A DNA stretch of 64,000 bases from assembly GCA_039545355.1 (NCBI GenBank), contig BCJJ01000022.1:248001-312000 (forward strand), written 5' to 3'. Position numbers and translations under genes: made by a program. Origin of the DNA: Trichosporon coremiiforme (Eukaryota; Basidiomycota; Tremellomycetes; Trichosporonales; Trichosporonaceae). Shown here in pieces: positions 13,136 through 25,036 of the stretch. The first letter of the stretch is position 1; each line of letters starts with the position of its first letter. Under the pieces are notes generated by a model that worked only from the letters and a program-made list of their open reading frames with translations, did no database searches and had not been told where the DNA came from.

Positions 13136-13454
13136 CGGGTGCGAGGTATGTCGGGTGCGATGGCCGTCCCATTCAGCTCCTCCCCTGTCGATCCCTTGCC
13201 CTCCCCCCCATCTCCACCTTCACCGATATCGATCACTGCGCCGCGTCGGCCGGAAGCAGGCTTGAGGTCGAGGAAGAGAGGAGGCGAACCGGTTGAAGGT
13301 TGAAGAAGAACGAGAAAAAGAGAAAAAGATGGTATAGCGAATCGCATCCCCGACTCCAGACTCCGACTCGGTACTCGGTCCCCGTCCCCGCGCCGCGCAG
13401 CTAACTCCTCAAATGCATGTCCATAGTCAATCCGTAAGAGTTCAGCGCGAACTC

Positions 13455-14639
<1,185 letters not shown>

Positions 14640-17229
14640 GTTTAAGATGAGGGATGAGGGGGGATATTAACCAGTTCTGGGCTAGTCAGCATGCGTGACG
14701 GGCAAAACAGCATGTTTCGTGTCTGAGGGATGGGGGATGAAGCGGCTGGAGTGGAAGAAGCGGGGCGTGTGCGTCCGAGCATGACACAACACCGCTGGGA
14801 TGCAGCTGGGCGGTGCATCCTCCCGCGCATGCAATTTTGTCCGCGGCGTGCGGCGCGCGGGTGCGTGCACGCAAGACACGGCGTGCTCAGAGTAGCAGCA
14901 GCTCGCGACAAGTTATGACATGCGCGCGGACGACTCGCAAACAGCGGGGCGATGCATCCGCGGAGACCAGGGGTTGTGCGAGGTGTGTGATGTCGGCTGG
15001 TTGGCGGTGGGGGTTATACGGGGCGGGTAGACCAGGGAATAAGGAAACTAACAGGACTGTGAAGTGTCGGAGCGAATCTGGCAGTCGACCAGCTACGTTG
15101 TGCAGAGCAGCCGGGGTTGAGGACTGCGCGTGCGACGGCGAGAGTGAGGGCTGGAGCAGGAGAGCACCGGTGCCGATCTGAGGTAGCCGAGCGGATGGAA
15201 GGTGTTTGGGGGAGTGGTTGGCGCGTCCTTATTGCTCGCTGACGACTACGATGTCGGTGGGCGGAGCGGTCGGGGCGACGGCGACGGGGAGGGTGAGAGT
15301 CGGGGCGGGGTCAAGCGTGGGGTGCAGGCTTGAGGGTTGTGCAGGGATGGATGATGGTGAATGTAATGGAGAAGATAAAAGATGATGGTGGGGTGTTGTT
15401 GCAAATTGACAAATGGCGAGGGAGAGTGAGCGTACGGTGAGCGGGCGATAGGGGCAGGCGGCCTGTCGTCGTGTTCCAACACACCACACGGCACAAGCAC
15501 ACGGCCGGGCGGACAGGGGGGAAGTATTTCATTTGGCCCTATTACGGATTGTATTTCCCCCAGAATACTTTCTAATCGGACTTGCGTCCATTCCATGATT
15601 CTATTCCTAACCCCCTAATCGCCTCCCGTCCGACGCATACGGTTGCATCGATTCGCTAGCTCGAGGTGTTCCGTAAGCTCACGTGAGTGCTGCAACTGGC
15701 TTGCACACGGCCGCATCGGGGGTGGCGACGGCTATGCATTGCCTGCACGACGTCGCTGAACTGTGCATGCTCTGCGCCGTGTTCAACAACACTGCCTGCA
15801 GCATCAGTCCCCCGCCCGGCGGGCTGGACAGGAGGACAGGAGGCAGAGCGACCCTATAGGAGAGTTGCTTGACGCGAGACGCGCTCCAGCATTGAGCACG
15901 CGGGAGCAGAATAGTTAAGCCAGATTGATAACCGGCTCGCCTGCCAGTGGCCCAACCCAACCAACCTCCACTCTGATGCCGGCACGAGCAGGGCGCCGAC
16001 GCCCTAATCCCGAAACGCCGGACAGAGGCAGTCTCGCCGTTCTGGAGCTCACTCCACCTCACTGCGGAATGGAGACTGGACCTGAGCGTCATAGAGCGGA
16101 GTCGTCGTGCGCATCGTTGCTGCGGGTGAGTCACCCATTGACAAGGGAGCTGCGGTGTGAGGTGGCGAAACACGAGGACAATGGGACCAGTAACGAGAGT
16201 ACATGTATGTTACAGCTGCTACGGAGCTTCTATGGCATGACTCTAATGTGGCAATGCAGGTCGCAGTGGCCACGGTCGTAGTGTGATCGTGCTGTGCTGT
16301 GCCTCGCCTTGCCCTATATGGAACGCGACGATGAACAATGCGAGTAGATCCGCAGCTCGCAACTCCGGCCTCTGAAGTGGAAGGTAATAGCCACCGAACC
16401 CGGAAGCGGTGCCAAGTGATGCTTCCCCAGTGCATCGACGGCTTCGGCCGCGCCTGATTCTCGAGGCGGCGGGTGCCACTGGTCCGCTGACGCGGTACAC
16501 GCAGGTCCTTCCTCTTCCAGCGGGTTGTCGACGCACCCGATGGGCACGAGCACGAACGCATTCTCTAGACATCGGCCGCGCGCTCATGCCCATTCTTGCC
16601 GCTTGTACCATGATACCGCGATGGGCCCCGCACGGCGCACGCGCTCGGTGATCGGCGGGGAACGCCTGTCTATTGCGCGCAGTGTTTGTACGCAGACCCT
16701 CCGTCCTACCGCACGCCTCGACCGGAGAGAAGGTCACTCGTCCAAGCGCAGAAGAAGGTGGAGGAGCCGGGGCCTCGGGCCCCGGGTGAGACACGAGCCC
16801 TGTGATCAGCGTGGCTGATGCTGTGCAAGCCAACTTCTTGGCACACGTCTATCGGTCTTCAGCGTCGGGAGGGGGGTCGAGTGGCATGACCCCAGCTTTC
16901 TGAATGTCTCTATGTTCAGCGTTCATCTGCTCCCTCCTCGTATCGCAAAGGTTCCTGGTACCATCAGACGGTCGATCGCACAGGCCATTTTTCATCGATA
17001 CAACCGGCGCCATGTGCCTTCGCCAGCTGCTTGGCTGCCTCATCGCAAGCTCGTCTGACTGATAACTGGCATCTCGATCGGAAAGCTCGCAGATGCGGTC
17101 AGTTGCCTCGTCAGCACACTTGACCGACATCCCTCCTCCTCCCCCTTCCAGTGACACCACCCCAGGAGCAAGAATCAAGAAAACATCAGATCGGACACAA
17201 GAAAACACAACAACCCATCTCAACCTTCC
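14640..17229. other. Intergenic region between PP1 and the LEA-like gene
   Basis: The part next to PP1 (14640 to about 15600) is C/T-rich on the minus strand and likely includes the PP1 promoter and leader. A minus frame ending at 15229 looks faintly protein-like but has no ATG. From about 15600 to 17229 no coding frame is supported; the nearest part is 3' flank of the LEA-like gene. A telomere-repeat-like sequence lies at 15606-15618. Confidence 0.5.
15606..15618 (+). other. Telomere-repeat-like 13-mer (CCTAACCCCCTAA)
   Basis: The plus strand reads CCTAACCCCCTAA, the complement of about one and a half copies of a TTAGGGGG repeat. This octamer is, to my knowledge, the telomere unit reported for Cryptococcus. 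It could be a telobox-like protein site, an interstitial telomere scrap, or a template-like segment of a non-coding RNA. Sequence alone does not decide. Confidence 0.4.
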
Positions 17230-18492
17230 CTAAACAGTCTTAGGTGGCGCTGTGACGCTCTCGCCGGTGGAGGCGGCCTCCTTCTCCTCCGTCTTCTGCG
17301 TCTGAGGGGCCGACTCAGCGTGCGGAATCGCATTCGTCGTTGTCGTGATAGGGTGCGGGCCATCATTCAGGCTCCCCGCGATCGGGGCAGAACCTTCCTC
17401 GGCGGTGGTGAGGTTGGCCGTGCTGCCGGATTGCTCCTGGAGGTTAGCGTCGAGGGCAACGACCGAGCTTGTGACAGCAGGAAAGGGTGACTTACCTTGG
17501 CACCGACAGCCTTCTCGAGCTCCTTGACGCCAGAGTGGTACGCCGCCGACGCGCGCGAGAGAAGTCCAGGCTGGTCGGCAGTGGCTGTGCGGTCGTCGAT
17601 CTGCTTGCCGAGGGCCTGGAGCTGGGCCTGGGGGTTAGCGGCGCGAGCGAAGCGAGCGTGCGCAACGTTACGCCGGCTGGGAGTGGGCGGCGGGAGCGTG
17701 GCTCAATGCCCCCTTCCCCCCTCTCCGACCTTCAAAGCCAGGGGGAGGAAATGAAGGAGGAGGGATGTCGGGACTCACCAGACCATAACCGAAGGCCGAC
17801 TTGGCCTTCTCGCCGAGATCCTGCGCCGTCTGGCCCGCCGTGGCGGCGATGCCCTCGCCCGTCCCGGCGGCGCCGGTGCCGGTGGCAGCGTGGTGCTCGC
17901 CCGGGGCCGCGGTGGGGGTTGCAATGGCGTCGTGCTTGCCCTGGTTATTAGCTTGCGATCAATCGGACAGATCTCCCCAGCGTGCAACTCGCCGTAGGCG
18001 TCGAGTTGGCGTCTCGAGAGAAATAGAGCGAGACGAAGAATTACTCACCTCAATCGAGTCCTTGAGCTCACGACCCTTCTGCGTCGCCGCGTCAACGTAG
18101 GGCTTGGCAGTCGCAGCCGCCTTGTCAAGGTACGGCTGCGCCTGGGCGAGGTACTGTCGTCAGCTTCGAGGCGCTCTCCTCGCTCTCCCTTCCGAGACCA
18201 TCCCGACCATCCCGACCATCCGGGGGAAAGTGGATGGAGGGAATGAACTCACAGGCTGGGCCATGGCCTGCGCCCTTTGCAGGAGTCCCTCACCCCCACT
18301 CGTGCCAGTGCTGGCCCCCGCTACAGATCCGGGAACCTCGGGCCCACTACCGGGGGCAGCGGCCGCACCAGCGGTGGCGTTGATAGTGCCAGCAGGCGAG
18401 ACAGCGACGGGGGTCAGGTCCTCGCCCTCGCCGCCGGGGTTGGGCACGGCGGAGCCAGGCTTGGAGATTGCGTTGTTGGTGGCTGCGCTCAT
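17230..18492 (-). CDS. Alanine-rich LEA-like small protein
   Basis: Five exons on minus: 18492-18253, 18153-18049, 17940-17779, 17627-17496, 17436-17230; 281 residues. Every exon is a whole number of codons, so all introns are phase 0. Introns have GTGAGT or GTAAGT donors and branch sites CTGAC, CTAAT or CTAAC within 12 bases of AG. The N-terminal 75 residues are Ala/Gly/Pro/Ser-rich. The middle has short amphipathic, Ala/Lys/Glu-rich segments (for example YLDKAAATAKPYVDAA and GRELKDSIE, later LGEKAKSAFGYGL). The C-terminus is Thr/Glu-rich and polar. No signal peptide or membrane span. This composition resembles LEA-type or stress-induced proteins, but I do not recognise a specific family and the functional label is inference. 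The phase-0 exon pattern suggests modular repeats. Confidence 0.85.
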
Positions 18493-18872
18493 GTTGGAGT
18501 GTGAGTGGCAAATGGTTGAGAGGTAATGAGAACAAGATGAGTCAGTTCTATCAATCTTGATCCACCCGTTCCGGAGTTGGATGCTGCTGGCCTGCTCGGG
18601 CCAGGCGGGGCGCTGACGCGCCCAAGACGCTGAGCACGCAAATAGACGCGGATCATTGAGCAGTGCCTTAACAACCAAATGGGACGCGAACCCGTATCTG
18701 GCAATGTGCGCAGTGTGGTCGAAAGCGACGTCATACCTCCTCTTTTTAAGGGTAGCCGCCATCTGTCACCTCTCCTTTCCGCACCGCACTGGTTACAATT
18801 GGCGCCCCTGGGACTGACACTCGGATCGTCATCGCTGCTGACCTTCCAACACCCCTACCAGCATCGATGCAG

Positions 18873-18896
18873 GCTGGCCGGCTGGCCGGCTGGCCG
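18873..18896. repeat. (GCTGGCCG)x3 tandem repeat
   Basis: Three perfect copies of the 8-mer GCTGGCCG, each itself near-palindromic (TGGCCG/CGGCCA type). Confidence 0.85.
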
Positions 18897-19008
18897 ATGG
18901 GCAGAGCTGATAGAGCCGACAGAGCTCGCAGTGCATGGAGCGTGCAAGGCTAGAAAGATGGTCGTGCTCGCGATGGATTTTGCTCGCCTCGCTTAGATCA
19001 GTTCTCTC

Positions 19009-19050
19009 GCGGCTCACAGCTCGTTCCGCTCGATGCTCGCTGTGAGCCGC
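19009..19050 (-). terminator. 12-bp perfect inverted repeat downstream of ODC
   Basis: GCGGCTCACAGC at 19009-19020 and its exact reverse complement at 19039-19050 are separated by 18 bases. It lies 127 bases past the ODC stop, so it would form a stem-loop in the ODC 3' UTR or at its end. Role unknown: 3'-end element, RNA stability hairpin, or a DNA palindrome used by a factor. Confidence 0.5.
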
Positions 19051-19176
19051 TTGTGCTATTCTATCCTCGTACATTTCTATACTCGATAAACTAATCTAAG
19101 GTCTTCTTGCCCTTAGCACGACAACACGCCTCTGACCAGCCTCTGGAGAGCCTCGCCCCGCTGCGCTCGGCTTGGC

Positions 19177-20739
19177 TCACTGCTGCGCCTTGAACTTGTT
19201 CAGCACCTCACGCACGACCTGGGCATTGCTCGACTCTCCGCCCGTGGTCCAGTGCACGGGGGAGCGGTCAAAGCCGTTGAACGTGCTGGCCGCGCAGAGC
19301 GTGTACGCGCCCATTTCGGCCCATCCGAGCCAGTCGCCCACCTCGAGCGGCGGCAGGGACACGACGGCACGCACGCAGTCGATGCTGTCGCACGTCGGGC
19401 CCCACACGCTCGCGCGCTGAGTGCCGTTGTAGCCGAGCTGGAGGGTGAGGTCCTTCTCGAGCTCGACGTTTGGCGGGGGCGGGAACGCGGGCCGGCCGGC
19501 CGCGTGCGAACCGGCCACGGTGAGGGGGTAGGGGTGGACGATCTGGTGGTCGAAGAGGATGCAGTTGAAAGAGCCGTAGACGCCGTCGTTGATGTAGTAC
19601 ATGACGTCGGCGGAGCCCTCGCCCTCGGCACCGGAGGGGATGTCCTCGACCTCGGCCTGCGCGGCCTCCGCATTCTTCCTTCGCGCAATCACGTTGGTGG
19701 CCAGCGTGAAGGCGGACGAGACGAGGAAACGGCCCGGCTCGGCAATGACGCGCACGCCCTCGCTGGCGGGGAAGTACATGTCGAGGTTGTCCGAGATGAC
19801 GCGGGACATCTGCGCGAATGTCTCGCGCTCAAAGCCGCCGCCAATGTCGAGCAGCTTGAGGTCGTACCCGGCCGCGGCGGCCATGTCGAATGCACGGCGC
19901 GCGCGCCAGATCGCATCGGCAAACTGCTCGGGGTCCTTGCATCCCGAGCCGACGTGGAAGGAGACACCGACGACGTCGAGACCCAGCTCCTTCGCCGTCT
20001 TGAGGAGAGATGGGCAGACGTCGAGCGGCGCGCCGAACTTGAGTCCGAGACGGCAGAGAGACTTCGAATCGTCCGTCAGGATGCGCAGCACGAGCTTGGC
20101 GCCAGGGTGAAGGGCCTTGACCTTGTGCAGCTCGTCGGCGTTGTCGAACGTCATCATGTCGACGCCGACCTGGGCCGCCTTGCGCACGAACGAAGCGGGC
20201 TTGCACGGGTTCGCAAAGATGATGCGGTCGGGCGAGGGTTGGACGGGCAGCGAGAGGACGTGGTTGATCTCGGACGACGAGGCGCAGTCAAAGTTCACGC
20301 CCAGGAGAGAGAGGAGGTGCAGAACCATGGGCGAGGGGTTGCACTTGACCGCGTAGAAGATCTCGACGCGGGATCCGATGGGGGACGCACGCCACTGCGC
20401 GACGGCGTCGTAAACGGCCGAAAGATCACCGGCGAAGAAGGCCGACTCGTCCTCCATGCCGCCGTTCATGCGGGCCTCGACGACAGCGTCGACGAGGGCG
20501 TGCACGTCCGCATCGTGCACCTCGGCGGTGAGCGCCGGGTGGACCGCAGGGCGCGGGCGCAGCACGAGGGGAGGGGCGGGGAGGCGACCGCCCTCAGCGC
20601 TGTCATTGAGGGCGCGGCTGAGCTGAGCCACAGGCACAGAGGGAGCCGACGCGGGGTGCGCGTCCTCCCAAGCCTGGGCGCGGACAATGCCCACCTGGCG
20701 AGGAGCCTGGCGGACAGTCTCGGTGAGAGTGGTGCTCAT
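19177..20739 (-). CDS. SPE1: Ornithine decarboxylase
   Basis: PLP-dependent decarboxylation of ornithine to putrescine, the first step of polyamine synthesis; cytosolic homodimer with active sites shared across the interface (family knowledge). Intronless, 520 residues, with an Ala/Pro-rich N-terminal extension of about 70 residues. Visible motifs: the PLP-lysine motif YAVKCNP with Lys132, HVGSG at 262-266, DIGGGF at 298-303, EPGR at 334-337, and WGPTCDSID with catalytic Cys450. The GAY and FNGFD segments near the C-terminus complete the fold. Fungal ODCs have an insertion before the second-domain YYINDGVYGSF motif, and one is present here (about 353-378). The ATG at 20739 is the only reasonable start. 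A long antisense open frame covers the gene but is a codon-bias shadow. Antizyme-type regulation is expected from the family; no antizyme gene is in the window. Confidence 0.97.
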   Translation of the reverse strand: MSTTLTETVRQAPRQVGIVRAQAWEDAHPASAPSVPVAQLSRALNDSAEGGRLPAPPLVLRPRPAVHPALTAEVHDADVHALVDAVVEARMNGGMEDESAFFAGDLSAVYDAVAQWRASPIGSRVEIFYAVKCNPSPMVLHLLSLLGVNFDCASSSEINHVLSLPVQPSPDRIIFANPCKPASFVRKAAQVGVDMMTFDNADELHKVKALHPGAKLVLRILTDDSKSLCRLGLKFGAPLDVCPSLLKTAKELGLDVVGVSFHVGSGCKDPEQFADAIWRARRAFDMAAAAGYDLKLLDIGGGFERETFAQMSRVISDNLDMYFPASEGVRVIAEPGRFLVSSAFTLATNVIARRKNAEAAQAEVEDIPSGAEGEGSADVMYYINDGVYGSFNCILFDHQIVHPYPLTVAGSHAAGRPAFPPPPNVELEKDLTLQLGYNGTQRASVWGPTCDSIDCVRAVVSLPPLEVGDWLGWAEMGAYTLCAASTFNGFDRSPVHWTTGGESSNAQVVREVLNKFKAQQ

Positions 20740-22103
20740 GTCGAGATGTTGGGGGTCGGGGTTCAGACCGTTTTAAAGGGTTGTTTATGTAGCCTTCCGG
20801 AGTTGAACCAGACGAAGGAGCGAAATATATCCAAGCTGTCTAGGACGAGCTTATTATCGGGTCGGCCGCCGTCTCAACAGAGGAGATCAGGCCACCTTGA
20901 GTGTCAGCGAAAGTTGTGAGGGAATATTGTGGTTGGGGAGTCGCTAGCGCCGTTCAACGTATCCCGTAATGAAGCCGAGATGAACCGGCGAGGACCTCGG
21001 AATGAACTTGAGATGAACAGATGAGGCGAGGGGAGATCGGGTAGCACCGAGGTAGCAAGTGGTGTTTGGTCGTGTGGTCTCTCGACATGCCGGGCGAGGG
21101 ATTTTCGACAGCACGCAGCAGTAGCTTACTCACAGTCAGGGTGCCGTGGGGGGAAGAACCACGAGCGACGCGAGAGAGGGTAGAGACGACGGCGGGGCAG
21201 TTGGAGCCCTACGCGAATGCGTAACACGGATACCAGGTGTCTTAAGGTAAGAGAGGTGGTATGAGAGAAAGCGAAAGCGTGGTCGCCGGTGATTTCTGTC
21301 CAGGCTCGCAGCAGACTCGGGTGTGTTCTCTGTGTCCTTGATGGCCCTGCGGGCAGCGGCGCAGCGGTGGCGGTCGACGTACGGGCCTCTTGGGCCTGGC
21401 TCAGTCGCATGGCACGTACCCTTCACCCTCCTCACCCTGAGTCCTTCCATGGATTCGGCATTAGCGGAAGCAGAAATCTTCCTAACAGTTTGGAAATGAC
21501 GGTGTATACCGCTCATGACGCCGCTTAACACTTGATGACATTCCATTAGCCCCAAGCACGGCCCCAGCGGTGAGTGCAGCCCTGACCAACCACGAGTCAA
21601 AATTTCACACTCCAGACATAGCCCGGCCGCTGGCTATTCGTGGCACAACTCGGCGTCATCGGTGACCCATCACTGCAGCCCGTCCTCATCATCCATTAAT
21701 ACCCCGCTAGCATCGATCTATGCTCTGCGCGCCATTAATGTCCAAATCGCTCAAATAGGATATGGGGTATATGCATATGCGATAGACCGGAGTCTCCCAT
21801 GGTTGTAAGATCGTTGCCAATGTTTGTACTGTCTATAATATTATTGATGGTGGGCTGGTGTTCTTGGGGTTGGGGTTCTACTGCGCTACAATCTAGTTAG
21901 CTTCCGGTTGATCCAGCGGTTCCAGCGGAACTCCGCTGCGAACGAATAGAACAATGGCCGCGCCGCCCATGGCGCCACTGACATGGCGGGCATCCCTCCG
22001 CCCTCCACTGCGCTGCGCTCGCTGCGCCTTTTGCTGTTTGCGCTGTGTACAGCACATCCTATTTCCCTCGCTGAGGTGTTTACTCTCCTCTGCTGAGGGG
22101 GAT
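20740..22103. other. Intergenic: ODC promoter side and IML2-like 3' flank
   Basis: No supported gene. Minus frames at 21126-21600 begin at TTG and lack a conserved pattern. AT-rich patches around 21690-21850 (for example TATAATATTATT near 21834) probably belong to the IML2-like 3' side. Confidence 0.5.
20771..20790 (-). promoter_or_regulatory. AT-rich TATA-like elements upstream of ODC
   Basis: On the minus strand ACATAAACAA and TTTAAAA lie 32-51 bases before the ODC ATG in otherwise GC-rich DNA. They could be a TATA element with a short leader. Weak evidence. Confidence 0.3.
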
Positions 22104-25036
22104 TTACAGGTCCGAGCCGTCTTTGGACGTGAGGGCCTGAGCCGCAGCGTGGTTCTTAAGCTGCAGCGCGCCCTCGAGGGAGTACTTGCCCTTGCCGATG
22201 TGGGGATTGGGCACGGGGAGCTTGCCAGAAGCGACAATGTCGAACTGCGCCTTGGCGTTGGCGGTGTCTCCGCGGCGGGCAAAGAAGCGGCCAAACTCAT
22301 AGTGGTTGTGGAAGAGGATGTAGTGGTCGAGCTCGACCTTGGGCGCGTTCTCGATGACGGCGCGGAAGTCCTTCTCGGCGCCTGCGTCGAGTTCCTCGTC
22401 CGTCGGCTGGCCGGGCAGCCGCTGACGGGCATTCTCGCTCGCATCCTCGGGCTGGTAGCACGCGTGGCTCTGCACGAGCGCACGCAGGAAGTGACCCAGG
22501 GCATAGTCGTCCCAGTATCCTGTTCCGTTGCCCCAGGTCTCGGGCGTCGAGGCCTCGAGCGCGGCGAGCTCCTCGTTGATCCGCGGCAGCCACTTGGACA
22601 GCAGCAGGCGGCGCGGCGTGAAACCCAGAGAGCCGAAGACGTATCCCAGCTCCATGGCGGGGAGGAAGAGGCGCTTGCCCTGCGACACGTACTTGCGTGC
22701 TTTGCGGTTGGCCAGCTTCTCGATGGGGAGCGACTTGCCCGCAATCTTCTTGGCGAGTTTCGGCAGCTGCAGGACCAGCTGGTAGGCGTGCTCCTGCGTC
22801 GCCTCGGGCACGGACGGGTCGTCGATGAGCTCCATGACATTGACGGCCGTCGCGTACGTGTACACGGCGCGCGACCAGTTGGACTCCTTGCGCAGAATCT
22901 CAAAGCACTGATACGAACCCTGCCAGTCATTGAGCTGGAAGTAGTTGCACCCATAGTCCCACAGGCACATGTGCTGCAGCTGGACGTACTCGAGCTCGAG
23001 ATCGAGGGCGCGCTGCAGCGACGCGTTGGCAAGCTCGGGCTCGCACTCGTTCGTGTGCAGACGCGCCTGGAAGTAGAGGAAAAAGATGCCGTCGCGGTAC
23101 CGGCGCATGTTGTACGCGAGGATCTTGCGCGCGGTCGGGATGTCGACACCGGCGACGGGCATGAGCATGTGGATGACCAGGTGGAACGTGAGCAGGATCA
23201 TGTCGCAAATCGGGCGGCGGATACCCTCGTTCGTCTCGTCGTACGCCGGCGTGGGCGAGTCGACACTCCACCCACCCGCAGCCATGAGCGTCTCGAGCGC
23301 AACCTTGCGATCACCAGCGTAGCCGAACACTTCGGCGATCTTGAGCACCTTGCCCGGCAGCAGGGAGAGCATGAGTGAACTCGTACCCGTGCCGAGCAGC
23401 ACACCGGAACGGAAGTCCATGTCGATGTCCTCGTCGAAACCGTCCTTGTCCGCCTCGTCCAGGTACATCTGCAGGGTGCGGTAGATGCCGTGCGCGGAGC
23501 GCATGTTGAGCGCCTCGCGGATGAGACCGACCCAATCTCCGCCGGCAACAATCGCGAGCTGCGCCTTGACGAGGATAGTCTCGGCGTACGTCAGCTCGGC
23601 GTGACGCTCCAGCGGCGACATCTGACGCACACGCGCGAGCGCCTGACCATGCGACACCAGACCGCCAATCTTGGAGAACACGCCTCCGGTCGGCCGCCGC
23701 AGCACGGTTGCCGTGTGCGCCGTAGCCTTGGTAATGTCCAGCGCCGCGTTGAGGTCGACACTGTCAAAAGTCATGAGTCCCTTCAAACTCTGGATCAACC
23801 CGTGCCCGCTCTGCAGGTACAGGTGGTTGTTCTTCGGGTCCTTCTCGGCGAGCAGGTTCTCCGACTCCTTCATTCTGGAGGACAGGAAGAGACTGAGCGC
23901 CTCACGACAGGTGTTGAGGTCGGGGGCGAGACAGGCCGCCTGGTCGACGTCCTTCGGGTTGCCGTACTCCATCTTGGGCGGGTTCACCTTGGCGCCAGTC
24001 GCCTGGTACCGGCGCAGCTTCGGGATGCCGAGCGACGTCATGCTCGCGGTGCTGGCCTTCCTGCTCGTGATCGGGGCGCCATTAACCGTCGGGGGCTTGG
24101 AGGTCGAGTGGCCGTTGGCCGGGACGGCGGCGACACCGTTCGCCGAGGCGTTTCGCTCAATCGCGTTGACCTCGTCCTCGTCCTCCTCTTCGACCTCGGA
24201 CAGGCCCTCTTCCGGGGTGGCCCAGAAAGCGTCCTCCTCGTCCGAGCTCTCCTCCTCGTCGCCCCACTGCGAGTACATGCTCACAGACCGGGTCATCGAG
24301 GGAGCGACCGACGCAGCAGGGGAGCCGTTTTCGACAGCCGCGGCGGTGGTTGCGCGGACCGGGGTCGAGGCCAGCGGGCCGTTTGCACCAACTGCCGATC
24401 CGTTCGGGGCCGAAGCCTGGGATGCCTTCGTAGGCGTCGCAGGCGCGGGCGCAGTCGTGGACGCAGTCGTGGACGCAGTCGTCGAGGCAGGCACGCTAGC
24501 AACAGAGGGCGCCTGCGGTCCACTCGATGCGACCGATGCTGGTCCTCCAATGCCCAGGTTCGCCAGCTGGGCGTTCACAGCCTCGTTCGGGACCGCCGGG
24601 AGCGTCTTGCCGTGGTCAACATCGACGCCGGACGCCTCCTTTGACGGGGTAGCTGACCCGGACGACGCATACTTGGCGGGAATGGGCGGGACCGGGGCTG
24701 TCTCATCCTTGTCGCGGTGGTTGTTGAACAGCGATGACAGGCGGCGTTTTGACTTGGAGCTGCAGAGAAAGTCAGCGATGGAGTTCTCGGCGTTCAACAA
24801 TAACAAACCCACCCGAAGAGGCTGTTGCGCCTGCTAGAGCCCTTGCTGATACTACCAGACCCGTGGGCGCTGTCGGCGTCAGCGTTCGTCGATGCATGGG
24901 CAGAGGTGGTGGCTGTAGCGGCGGCGGCGGCGGCGGCGGCGCCGGTGGAACGGGAGACGGGGGGAGTGTCACCACGAACGCCGCGAATGTCGTTGGATGA
25001 CGCTTTGCGCGAGAGGGAGAATTTCCTCATCGGCAT
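22104..25036 (-). CDS. IML2: IML2/TTC39-family TPR protein
   Basis: Two exons on minus: 25036-24813 and 24759-22104; 959 residues. The 53-base intron has donor GTGGGT and a GCTGAC branch site. A Kozak-like CCACCATG supports the start at 25036. The first roughly 300 residues are low-complexity: an Ala run, Ser/Thr/Pro, then an acidic stretch (EVEEEDEDEV). The conserved part begins near the DLNTCREALSLF segment and carries the family's helical TPR-like blocks: SGHGLIQSLKGLMTFD, AELTYAETILVKAQLAI, the glycine-rich FRSGVLLGTGTSSLMLSLLP, and a C-terminal LDHYILFHNHYEFGRFFARRG. In yeast Iml2 is linked to lipid droplets and clearance of inclusion bodies; TTC39 is the animal counterpart (family knowledge). 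It is divergent to AROM across a 1.07 kb gap. Confidence 0.85.

Larger units (their letters stand above)
18493..19176. other. Intergenic: promoter of the LEA-like gene and 3' flank of ODC
   Basis: No gene. It contains an 8-bp tandem repeat, a perfect hairpin near the ODC stop, and a TTAAAAA-like AT patch near 18740 on the minus strand that could be a TATA element for the LEA-like gene. Confidence 0.5.

Noticed and set aside
12936..13265. Plus-strand frame with Gly-rich then Glu/Arg/Lys-rich sequence
   Set aside because: It is the translation of the G-rich and AG purine tract, not a protein.
15229..15596. Minus-strand C/T-rich frames upstream of PP1 considered as a small gene
   Set aside because: One frame lacks an ATG and the other is largely Pro/Ser/His from pyrimidine-rich DNA; more likely PP1 leader or promoter.
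19252..20919. 555-codon plus-strand open frame opposite ODC
   Set aside because: It is antisense to a fully recognisable ODC and arises from the high GC bias at third codon positions. The translation has no domain and is rich in Arg/Glu/Val/Gly.
21954..24837. Plus-strand open frames of 384-474 codons opposite the IML2-like gene
   Set aside because: Same codon-bias shadow effect; no domains, and they run through the conserved TPR region of the real gene.
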